From Bacteroidales bacterium (GTDB taxonomy: Bacteria; Bacteroidota; Bacteroidia; Bacteroidales; UBA932), in the NCBI GenBank assembly GCA_017443845.1, contig JAFSXX010000018.1:1-34192 (forward strand): a DNA stretch of 34,192 nt, in the 5' to 3' direction. Numbering within the stretch: position 1 is the stretch's first letter; every line of letters starts with the position of its first letter. A model generated the notes under the pieces. That model had not been told where the DNA came from, did not search any database, and saw nothing but the letters and a program-made list of their open reading frames with translations. A program made the translations under genes and the position numbers. Below, piece after piece: positions 14,516-21,228 of this stretch.

Positions 14516-15874
14516 ATGTTTGACTTTATCAAAGATTTCTCGCCTTGGGTTCTCTTTTCGGATGCGGGTATCATATTTCTCCTGCTTCTGTTGGGAAAAC
14601 TTTGCAGGGCGAAGGTAAAGGCTGTACAGAGCCTGTTTATCCCGCCTTCCCTGATTGCCGGAATCCTGGCGCTCGCCTTCGGCCCCAACGGCCTGGGATG
14701 GATTCCGCTTTCCAACAATCTCGGAACCTATTCAGCGATCCTCATCGCGGTGGTTTTCGCAGCGTTGCCGCTCAACTCCCCCTCTTTCAAGATAAAGGAG
14801 GTCGCGGGCAAAGTCGGCCCGATGTGGGCTTTCTCCCAGTTCGGAATGCTCGCCCAGTGGGCGGTGATGGGCCTTTTGGGAATCCTGCTTTTCACCCCTA
14901 TTTGGGGCGTTAAGGAGCCGTTCGGCATTATGCTGGCAGTCGGCTTCTACGGAGGCCACGGTACCGCCGCCGCTATGGGCGACACCTTCGGACAGATGGG
15001 CTGGCCCGATGCGCTGAGCCTTGGAATGACTACCGCCACGGTGGGCGTGGTACTCGGCGTGATAGGCGGAATCATCTTTATCAAACTGGCCACCAAAAAG
15101 CATCAGACTTCGTATGTGACCGATTTTGCAGAACTCCCTTCGGAATTGAGGAGCGGACTGCTGCCTTCGGAAAAGAGGGACAGCGTCAATACCGCGACAA
15201 CTTCGAGCATATCGATAGAGTCGCTGACCCTCCACCTCGGCTTCGTGTTCGTCGCAGCCTTCTGCGGCTTCCTTCTCAGCCGCGGGGTCAAGATCCTCAA
15301 TCCTAACCTGGATATTCCCGTATTCCTTTCGGCATATCTGCTCGGCCTGCTTTTCAAACTGATATACGACAAGACGGGAGTGAGCCGCTATATGGACAAG
15401 CCTACCATCGGTAGCATAAGCGGTACCGCCACCGACCTGCTGGTCGCCTGCGGAGTGGGAGCCATCAATCTGAAGGTCGTTGCGGCCAACTGGGTTCCGC
15501 TGGTTGTGCTGATCCTTGCCGGAACAGCCCTTACCATATTCATCGTCTTCTACTTTGCCCGTCATCTCTACTCATCCGACTGGTTCGAGAAAGCTATTTT
15601 CGCCTGGGGCTGGTGGACGGGAACGATGGCTATCGGAATCGCGCTGCTGAGAATCGTGGATCCCAAGAACGAAAGCCATGCGCTCGATAACTACGCCCTG
15701 GCCTTCCTGCCCTGCGCGCCGGTGGAGATCATATTGATCCTGTCGGTGCCGATAGCATACCAGGGCGGCTGGCTGCTGTGGCTCTGCGCCGGATATCTTT
15801 TGTTGGCGATCCTTATAATGCTGCTTGCCCGCAAACTCGGCTGGTGGATAAAAAAGCCAGCTTCAAGGTCCTGA
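14516..15874 (+). CDS. gltS: Sodium/glutamate symporter (GltS family)
   Basis: A 452-residue inner-membrane transporter of the GltS family, which takes up glutamate with sodium. It has about eleven hydrophobic segments in two similar halves; the first re-entrant loop motif GGHGTAAAMGD is at 146-156 and the matching second-half stretch WGWWTGTMAIGIALLRIVDP lies near 365-384. A hydrophilic loop (about 195-230, ELPSELRSGLLPSEKRDS) separates the halves. It is longer than E. coli GltS (about 400 residues) because of that loop and the C-terminal helix. It is downstream of two small paralogous proteins in one probable operon and is followed by a strong terminator. Substrate could be another dicarboxylate. 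Confidence 0.88.
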   Translation: MFDFIKDFSPWVLFSDAGIIFLLLLLGKLCRAKVKAVQSLFIPPSLIAGILALAFGPNGLGWIPLSNNLGTYSAILIAVVFAALPLNSPSFKIKEVAGKVGPMWAFSQFGMLAQWAVMGLLGILLFTPIWGVKEPFGIMLAVGFYGGHGTAAAMGDTFGQMGWPDALSLGMTTATVGVVLGVIGGIIFIKLATKKHQTSYVTDFAELPSELRSGLLPSEKRDSVNTATTSSISIESLTLHLGFVFVAAFCGFLLSRGVKILNPNLDIPVFLSAYLLGLLFKLIYDKTGVSRYMDKPTIGSISGTATDLLVACGVGAINLKVVAANWVPLVVLILAGTALTIFIVFYFARHLYSSDWFEKAIFAWGWWTGTMAIGIALLRIVDPKNESHALDNYALAFLPCAPVEIILILSVPIAYQGGWLLWLCAGYLLLAILIMLLARKLGWWIKKPASRS

Positions 15875-15904
15875 ACAGGCGGTTTTATCCGCTTCAATAT
15901 GCGA

Positions 15905-15942
15905 ACCCCGGTCTTGATGGAGATTAAGGCCGGGGTCTTTTA
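15905..15942 (+). terminator. Terminator after gltS
   Basis: Stem ACCCCGGTCTT (15905-15915) with AAGGCCGGGGT (15926-15936, one G-U pair), 10-nt loop, followed by CTTTTAT. It lies 31 nt after the stop. Confidence 0.85.
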
Positions 15943-15944
15943 TC

Positions 15945-15973
15945 TTGGAAAACGCCTGAAAAATGTATATTTG
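15945..15973 (+). promoter_or_regulatory. Promoter of the ligase-ACP operon
   Basis: TTG at 15945-15947, an 18-nt gap, then TATATTTG at 15966-15973, 28 nt upstream of the ATG at 16002. Confidence 0.7.
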
Positions 15974-16001
15974 CATTCGATTTGCTAAAACCTTATAACA
16001 A

Positions 16002-17492
16002 ATGTCCAATTATTTCTATGACATGATTCCCGCAGAGGAGTTCGCAAAACTGCCTTATCTCCCTACGGTGAGCGAATTCGTGGACTGGATGGCCGGCACT
16101 TATGCCGACAGCCCCGCGGTCTGCGACAAAGACAAAACCTATACATATAAAGAATTTGCAGAGCGCATCGCCCGCCGCCGCTCCTTTATTGAGGCGGCAG
16201 GCCTTCCGAAAGGCTCTCACATAGCTATTTTCGACCGCAACAGCCAGGATGCCATCGAGCTCTTCCTGGCGGTGACTTCCGCAGGATATGTGGCGATGAA
16301 TCTCCCCGCTTCGCTTCCCGCACCCGCGGTGGTCGGTTCCTGCCGCAAGTTCGACATCTCCGCCATCTTCGTGCGCGACGAGTTCGCACCCCTTTGCGCC
16401 GACCTGCAGGGAGTGAAGGTTTTCCCCGCCTCCTCGATGGGCGAAACCGGGGCCCCCGTCGCCAAGATCGACAAGGAACAGCCCGCCGCCATCTTCTTCA
16501 CCGGCGGTACCACAGGTGCTCCCAAGGGTGCCGTGCTGACCCACCGCGCCCTGATGCGTGGCTGCTATAACGCCATATTCAAGCCCGGCAAGGTGATCGG
16601 CGTACACCGCTACATCTGCCTGCTGCCGCTCAGCCACGTATTCGGCCTCATCGCCGGCACCATGGGCTGCTTCTATACCGGCAACCTCATCTATACCTGC
16701 GAGGATATGAAGGCCACCATCGGCCAGCTCCCCAGGATCAAGCCCACCATCCTGGTCATCGTGCCCGGTATCTGCGACATTCTCGCAGGCCTCTGCAAGA
16801 TGTACGGCCCCCAGTTCCTGGGCGGCAACCTGAGGCTCATCATCTCCGGAGCGGCGAATGTGCCTCCGCGCCTTGTCGAGACCTTCACCAAGCTGGGAGT
16901 TGTCTTTACGTTCGGATACGGCCTCACCGAGACCGCGAACCTCACCTCTGCCAATGCCGACGCCGTGACGCACCCCACCTCCATCGGAAAGGTCTATCCC
17001 GGACAGGAGGTCAAACTGGTGGACGGCGAGCTCTGGGTCAAGGGCGACAACCTCTTCAGCGGTTACTATCACGACCCTGAGAAGACCGCCGAGGCCCTCA
17101 CCGAGGACGGCTGGCTCCGTACCGGCGACCTCGTCCACATCGACGGGGATGGATTCCTCTATATCACGGGCCGCATCAAGAACCTCATCATCCTCTCCAA
17201 CGGCGAGAATGTGAGCCCCGAGAGCCTCGAGGAGCCTTTCTATGCAGATCCCTGCGTCCGCGACGCGATGGTCAAGGAAGACACTCTCAACGGCAATCCC
17301 TGCATCGCAGTGGAGATCCTGCCGCTGATGCCCGCTTTCGAAGGCAAGCCCTGGGAGGAGGTAGTGGCATATATGGAGGCCCTGGTGGCCAAGATCAACG
17401 CCACACTTCCCAGCACCCACCGTATCATGAAGACCACAGTGCGCACGGAGGACTTCAAGCGCACCGGAAGTATGAAAGTGGCACGCGTATGA
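16002..17492 (+). CDS. AMP-forming acyl-CoA/acyl-ACP ligase
   Basis: A 496-residue ANL-superfamily enzyme that activates a carboxylic acid with ATP and passes it to a thiol. Motifs seen: phosphate loop FFTGGTTGAPKG (165-176), FGYGLTETAN (304-313), the hinge block GWLRTGDLVHIDGDGFLYITGRIKNLIILSNGENVSPE (within about 368-408) and the catalytic C-terminal lysine in TGSMKVAR (Lys492). The gene for an acyl carrier protein overlaps its stop by 4 nt, which strongly suggests that the acceptor is that ACP. Together with the convergent N-acyltransferase this resembles the acyl-ACP synthetase of bacterial ceramide synthesis, but an aryl or other specialised acid cannot be excluded. Confidence 0.85.
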   Translation: MSNYFYDMIPAEEFAKLPYLPTVSEFVDWMAGTYADSPAVCDKDKTYTYKEFAERIARRRSFIEAAGLPKGSHIAIFDRNSQDAIELFLAVTSAGYVAMNLPASLPAPAVVGSCRKFDISAIFVRDEFAPLCADLQGVKVFPASSMGETGAPVAKIDKEQPAAIFFTGGTTGAPKGAVLTHRALMRGCYNAIFKPGKVIGVHRYICLLPLSHVFGLIAGTMGCFYTGNLIYTCEDMKATIGQLPRIKPTILVIVPGICDILAGLCKMYGPQFLGGNLRLIISGAANVPPRLVETFTKLGVVFTFGYGLTETANLTSANADAVTHPTSIGKVYPGQEVKLVDGELWVKGDNLFSGYYHDPEKTAEALTEDGWLRTGDLVHIDGDGFLYITGRIKNLIILSNGENVSPESLEEPFYADPCVRDAMVKEDTLNGNPCIAVEILPLMPAFEGKPWEEVVAYMEALVAKINATLPSTHRIMKTTVRTEDFKRTGSMKVARV

Positions 17493-17731
17493 CAAAGGAA
17501 CAAGTATTCGAAGGACTGAAAGAGATATTTTCAGTCCTTCTTCCTAAAACCGACCTTTCGGGCGTGGATTACGACACCGAACTGGTGCGCGGCCTCGGTA
17601 TAGATTCGCTTTCGATGATGCTCCTCTCGCTCGCAACGGAGGAGAAGTTCAAAATGCGCTTTCCCGACGGCGAGGCTATGCCCGTGACTGTCGGTGACGT
17701 GTGCGACAACGTGCTCAGGCAGCTTGCCTAA
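17489..17731 (+). CDS. Dedicated acyl carrier protein
   Basis: An 80-residue acyl carrier protein with the phosphopantetheine attachment motif GIDSLS, Ser40. The four-helix pattern is visible, with helix I MTKEQVFEGLKEIFSVLL and helix II after DSL. It differs from housekeeping AcpP in having basic residues around EEKFKMRFPDG and in its location away from fab genes. Its ATG overlaps the stop of the AMP ligase (ATGA at 17489-17492), indicating coupled translation and a shared pathway. Its own stop TAA overlaps the stop of the convergent acyltransferase gene by 4 bp, so there is no room for a terminator between them. Confidence 0.88.
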   Translation: MTKEQVFEGLKEIFSVLLPKTDLSGVDYDTELVRGLGIDSLSMMLLSLATEEKFKMRFPDGEAMPVTVGDVCDNVLRQLA

Positions 17732-18861
17732 GCTTCGATATTCTTGACGTAACTGCGGCGGCGCTGGTAGGGCTTGGGGTCGTATTCCCCGAACAGGGAC
17801 TGCACCTTATAGTTCTCCTCGAGCTGCGGATTGAGTAGCATCCGCTTGATTCCCAGGCGGATGCAATTTTCGTGCAGGTACTTGAACATAAGCACGTTCG
17901 CACCCTTGCCCTGATATTCGGGCAGGACTCCGATGAGCAGGGCCTCGATGGTGTCATTATGGCGCAGCGACCGGAGTATGGGGATGAATCCGAAGGGGAA
18001 GAGCCTGCCCTTGGCCTTGCGGACTGCCTTCGAGATGGAAGGCATCGTGATGGTGAAACCCACGAGCTTGTCCTCCTCGTTGACCACGAATGCCACCAGG
18101 TCCTTGTTCATTATCGGGACGTACTGCTTGACATATCCGTCGATCTGCTCCTCGGTGAGCTTGGAGTACTCGTAGAGGGGTGCGAATGCGTCGTTGAGGA
18201 CGTGGAACATCTCGCGGCCTCGCTTCGACATCTGGCGGATGTTGCGTCCGCGCCATATCCTGAGGCCGTAGCGTTTCTCCACCAGGTCGGCATACTTGAA
18301 CATCGGCGGCAGGGTGTCGGGCAGGTCGATGTAGCGCTGGGTCCAGTCCACATCCTTGGAGAAGCCCATCCGCTCGAGATATTCACCGTAATAGGGGTAA
18401 TTATAGATGACGGTGAACGGGCTGTCATTCTCGAAACCCTCCACCAGGAGCCCTTCGCGGTCCATATCGGTGAATCCGAGCGGGCCTTTGACCTTCTGTG
18501 CGCCCCGGCTGCGGCCCCACTCTATGACCGCGTCCACAAGCGCCTTCGCCACTTCGAAATCTTCGACGAAGTCCATCCATCCGAACCGGACGGTCTGTTC
18601 GCCCCATTTTTCGTTGGCCTTGCGGTTGATGATGGCCGCAATGCGGCCTACCACCTTTCCGCCACGGCGTGCGAGGTAGAGTTCGCGTTCACAGAATTCA
18701 AGGGAAGGGTTCTTGTCCGACAGCGACTTAAGCTCGTCGTCTTCGAATGCGGGCACCCACTGTGGGCACTTCCGGTAGAGTGCCAGGGGGAAGCGGATGA
18801 ACTGCAAAAGCATCCTGCGGCCCACTACAGGCACGATTTCGAGATTGGTTTGAGGTTTCAT
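17728..18861 (-). CDS. GNAT-superfamily N-acyltransferase, candidate bacterial ceramide synthase-like
   Basis: A 377-residue protein starting at the ATG at 18861 (MKPQTNLEIVPVVGRR); the open frame upstream of this has no family features. It belongs to the acyl-CoA N-acyltransferase/GNAT superfamily: ELYLARRGGKVVGRIAAIIN (about 77-96) in the first half, and AFVVNEEDKLVGFTITMPS with ALLIGVLPEYQGKGANVLMFKYLHENCIRLGIKRMLLNP in the second, where QGKGAN is the acyl-CoA/phosphopantetheine-binding turn. Family members of this size occur widely in Bacteroidetes. A GNAT-like acyltransferase is the ceramide synthase of Caulobacter, where an acyl-ACP synthetase and special ACP are also needed; the same trio lies here tail-to-tail. 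The role is inferred from that parallel. Confidence 0.8.
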   Translation of the reverse strand: MKPQTNLEIVPVVGRRMLLQFIRFPLALYRKCPQWVPAFEDDELKSLSDKNPSLEFCERELYLARRGGKVVGRIAAIINRKANEKWGEQTVRFGWMDFVEDFEVAKALVDAVIEWGRSRGAQKVKGPLGFTDMDREGLLVEGFENDSPFTVIYNYPYYGEYLERMGFSKDVDWTQRYIDLPDTLPPMFKYADLVEKRYGLRIWRGRNIRQMSKRGREMFHVLNDAFAPLYEYSKLTEEQIDGYVKQYVPIMNKDLVAFVVNEEDKLVGFTITMPSISKAVRKAKGRLFPFGFIPILRSLRHNDTIEALLIGVLPEYQGKGANVLMFKYLHENCIRLGIKRMLLNPQLEENYKVQSLFGEYDPKPYQRRRSYVKNIEA

Positions 18862-18879
18862 TTTCCAAATTTGCAATGG

Positions 18880-18887
18880 CAAAAATA
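18880..18887 (-). promoter_or_regulatory. -7 element for the acyltransferase gene
   Basis: Minus-strand TATTTTTG (followed by C) lies 18 nt before the start codon at 18861. No clear -33 TTG was seen. Confidence 0.45.
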
Positions 18888-18901
18888 AGAAATATAGTTC
18901 A

Positions 18902-18909
18902 TATCTTTG
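18902..18909 (+). promoter_or_regulatory. -7 element for the BtuB-like receptor gene
   Basis: TATCTTTG (followed by C) lies 25 nt before the ATG at 18935. It is divergent from, and within 15 nt of, the -7 element of the acyltransferase gene, so the two promoters face away from each other in very little space. No TTG was found at the ideal -33 distance. Confidence 0.5.
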
Positions 18910-18934
18910 CCGGCACTTTGAAACGATACGGATT

Positions 18935-20908
18935 ATGGGTAGAAAATTAATCGCAACTTTTATGGCGGCTGCGGCCCTGATGGCTTCCAGCCCCGTTTTC
19001 GCTTCCGCCCCGGCGGACGAAGATACAGTCAAAGTCTATGATCTCGAAGCCGTTGCCGTAACCGGCAGCCGCGCCCCCATGACCCTCGGCACCAGCGCCC
19101 GCATAGTGACGGTGCTCGACAGCCTTTCGATAGCCAATATCCCCGCCCAGACCATCAACGACCTGCTCAAATATGCGGTCGGAGTGGATGTGAGGCAGCG
19201 CGGCATTATGGGAATGCAGACCGACATAAGTGTCCGCGGCGGCACTTTCGACCAGATAGCGATCCTTCTCAACGGCATCAACATCAGCGACCCGCAGACC
19301 GGGCACAATGCCGCCGATTTCCCCGTAGGGACCGAGGATATCGACCATATAGAGATTCTGGAGGGGCCTGCGGCGAGGGTCTATGGCACTTCGTCGCTCG
19401 TGGGCGCCATCAATATCATAACCCGCAAGATTGAGGATAACGGAGTCAAGGTGCACTTCGGCGTCGGTTCCTATATGTCGCTCGACGGCGGCGCCTCGCT
19501 GAGCCTGCGCAAGGGGAACTTCTCCTCGATCCTGGCTGCCGACGCTCTTCGCACCGACGGCTACAGCCACAATGCCAAGGGCGGACTGAACAGCGATGCG
19601 GATGCCCTAAAGGCCTTCTGGCGCGGCTCCTGGGAGGGAAAAGGTGTGGATATCAACGCCCAGGCCGGCTTCTCGAACAAGAATTTCGGCTCCAACACCT
19701 TCTACAGCGCGCGCTTCGACGATCAGTTCGAGCATACCGCCAAGACCTTCGCCTCGGTGCAGGCCGAGAGCAAGGGGGCGTTCCGCTTCAAGCCGGCGGT
19801 TTACTGGAATTACGGCTTCGACCGCTTCGAACTCTTCAGGGCCAACGAGGCTGCCTATCCTTTCAACTATCATAAGACGAACGTTTTCGGCGCCAACCTC
19901 GGCGCTGCGCTGACCTCAGTGGCCGGAGAGACCTCGTTCGGAGCCGAATTCCGGCGTGAGGCGATCCGCAGCACCAACCTGGGTGAGCCGCTGGAGAACG
20001 GCACCGGGCACTATGTCAAGGGCCTGGGCAGGAATAATTACAACTTTTATCTGGAACACAGCCTGGTGCTCAGCCGCTTCACCCTTTCGGGCGGATTCTC
20101 CGTCATCGGCAACAGCGCTTCGAAGCGGCCCTGGGGCTTCTATCCAGGAATCGATGCCAGCGTGCGCATCTCCGATGCCTGGAAGGTCTATGCCTCGGCC
20201 AACACCTCGCTGCGCAATCCCACCTTCACCGACCTCTACTATTCGGTGGGAGGCCATTCGGCCGACAAGAACCTCAATCCGGAGAGGATGACCTCGTTTG
20301 AGGGCGGCCTCAAGTATATGAAATCGGGCTTCCGCGCCGTGTTGAGCCTCTACTATCATCACGGAACCGATATGATCGACTGGATAAAGGATCTCAACGA
20401 AGGGGAGGAGGCCGTCTGGCGCTCAGTCAACCATACCACCGTCAATACGCTGGGTGAGGAGCTTACCCTGACCCTCGATTTCCCCGTCATAACCGGCAAT
20501 CCCGACTTCTTCTTCCGCTCCCTGAGCCTCGGGTACAGCCATATCGACCAGGATAAGGCGCTGGAGCCCAATCTCCAGTCGGCCTATGCGCTGGAGTATC
20601 TCCGCAACAAGGTCTCGGCCCAGGCCGATTTCCACATCTGGAAGGGATTCATCCTCAATCTTTCCTGCAGATGGCAGGACCGTATGGGCAGCTACGAGGT
20701 TTTCGAAGGCGGGTCATCGACCGGCCGGACTGAGAACTACAAACCCTATACCCTTCTCGGCGCAAGGCTCAATTGGATTACGGGTCCTTTCCGTCTCTAT
20801 GCCGTAGGCGACAATCTTCTCAACAAGGTCTATTACGATCACGGCAACATTCCCCAGCCGGGACTGTGGCTGCGCGCCGGCCTCGTCGTAGATGTCAAGT
20901 TTGAATAA
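18935..20908 (+). CDS. TonB-dependent receptor, BtuB/siderophore-like
   Basis: A 657-residue outer-membrane transporter. Residues 1-24 are a signal peptide (MGRKLIATFMAAAALMASSPVFA). A TonB-box-like region DTVKVYDLEAVAVTGSRAP is at about 29-48. The plug (about 48-165) has DLLKYAVGVDVRQRG, DISVRGGTFDQIAILLNGI and the conserved IEILEGPAARVYGTSSLVGAINIIT. The barrel follows, with LRNPTFTDLYY and NPERMTSFEGGLKY typical of BtuB/FepA-type barrels and LYAVGDNLLNKVYYD near the end. It lacks the N-terminal carboxypeptidase-like domain of the Oar-type receptors in this window. Substrates of this type include cobalamin and iron chelates; no neighbouring cobalamin or haem genes narrow this down. The gene is probably monocistronic. 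Confidence 0.9.
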   Translation: MGRKLIATFMAAAALMASSPVFASAPADEDTVKVYDLEAVAVTGSRAPMTLGTSARIVTVLDSLSIANIPAQTINDLLKYAVGVDVRQRGIMGMQTDISVRGGTFDQIAILLNGINISDPQTGHNAADFPVGTEDIDHIEILEGPAARVYGTSSLVGAINIITRKIEDNGVKVHFGVGSYMSLDGGASLSLRKGNFSSILAADALRTDGYSHNAKGGLNSDADALKAFWRGSWEGKGVDINAQAGFSNKNFGSNTFYSARFDDQFEHTAKTFASVQAESKGAFRFKPAVYWNYGFDRFELFRANEAAYPFNYHKTNVFGANLGAALTSVAGETSFGAEFRREAIRSTNLGEPLENGTGHYVKGLGRNNYNFYLEHSLVLSRFTLSGGFSVIGNSASKRPWGFYPGIDASVRISDAWKVYASANTSLRNPTFTDLYYSVGGHSADKNLNPERMTSFEGGLKYMKSGFRAVLSLYYHHGTDMIDWIKDLNEGEEAVWRSVNHTTVNTLGEELTLTLDFPVITGNPDFFFRSLSLGYSHIDQDKALEPNLQSAYALEYLRNKVSAQADFHIWKGFILNLSCRWQDRMGSYEVFEGGSSTGRTENYKPYTLLGARLNWITGPFRLYAVGDNLLNKVYYDHGNIPQPGLWLRAGLVVDVKFE

Positions 20909-20934
20909 TCAGGGGTTGTTTTTTTCTGATTATT
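20904..20934 (+). other. Hairpin overlapping the receptor stop codon
   Basis: AATAATCAG (20904-20912) pairs perfectly with CTGATTATT (20926-20934); the TAA stop (20906-20908) is inside the left arm. The 13-nt loop is G-rich then T-rich (GGGTTG then a T-run). The segment AGGGGTTGTTTT resembles the right arm of the palindromes at 29.6-33.9 kb, so it may be a decayed copy, or a local terminator-like hairpin. Confidence 0.5.
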
Positions 20935-20951
20935 GCAGTTACCCATATGCT

Positions 20952-20978
20952 AATGAGTAATTTTACTCATTGTTTTTG
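20952..20978 (+). terminator. Weak AT-rich terminator-like hairpin
   Basis: AATGAGTA (20952-20959) pairs with TACTCATT (20964-20971), loop ATTT, followed by GTTTTTG. The stem is AT-rich, so termination would be weak. It overlaps the -33 region of the next promoter. Confidence 0.4.
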
Positions 20979-20999
20979 GGTTCTGTTTACTTATTTTTG
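20970..20999 (+). promoter_or_regulatory. Promoter of the small-protein/Big_2 lipoprotein operon
   Basis: TTG at 20970-20972, a 19-nt gap, then TATTTTTG at 20992-20999. It gives a 5' leader of about 60 nt before the ATG at 21067. Confidence 0.6.
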
Positions 21000-21066
21000 T
21001 AAGTGGAAAAGAATTTGGCAACCGGCTTTTCCCCAAATGATAATAACTCACTTATCTTTTTATATT

Positions 21067-21228
21067 ATGAAAAAACTTACAAAAGCCCCTTACGGCACTC
21101 CTTCGGTCGAGGTAATCGAAGGCAGTCCGGCAGGACTTCTGTGCGCCAGCAACACCAATGGCGGCAACACTGAAGACCTGTTCTTCGAGGATTGGCAGAA
21201 GCTGCTGGGAGGCGGCGGAGTATTATGA
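21067..21228 (+). CDS. 53-residue protein coupled to the Big_2 lipoprotein, unknown
   Basis: A small protein beginning MKKLTKAPYGTPSVEVIEG and ending WQKLLGGGGVL. The ATG at 21067 is the first good start after a recognisable promoter; the longer open frame from 20947 runs through the promoter and hairpin and is rejected. There is no membrane helix. The P-x-V-E-V-I-E pattern near the N-terminus is shared by many short Bacteroidales proteins found beside surface lipoproteins. A single Cys (Cys26, in GLLCASN), an acidic middle (NTEDLFFEDWQ) and a Gly-run near the C-terminus stand out. Its stop overlaps the ATG of the next gene (ATGA at 21225-21228), so translation is coupled. Function is unknown; a peptide precursor or a chaperone-like partner is possible. 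Confidence 0.7.
   Translation: MKKLTKAPYGTPSVEVIEGSPAGLLCASNTNGGNTEDLFFEDWQKLLGGGGVL

Noticed and set aside
15993-17495. 500-codon open frame opposite the AMP ligase
   Set aside because: Shadow frame produced by GC-rich codon bias; the plus strand has all ligase motifs.
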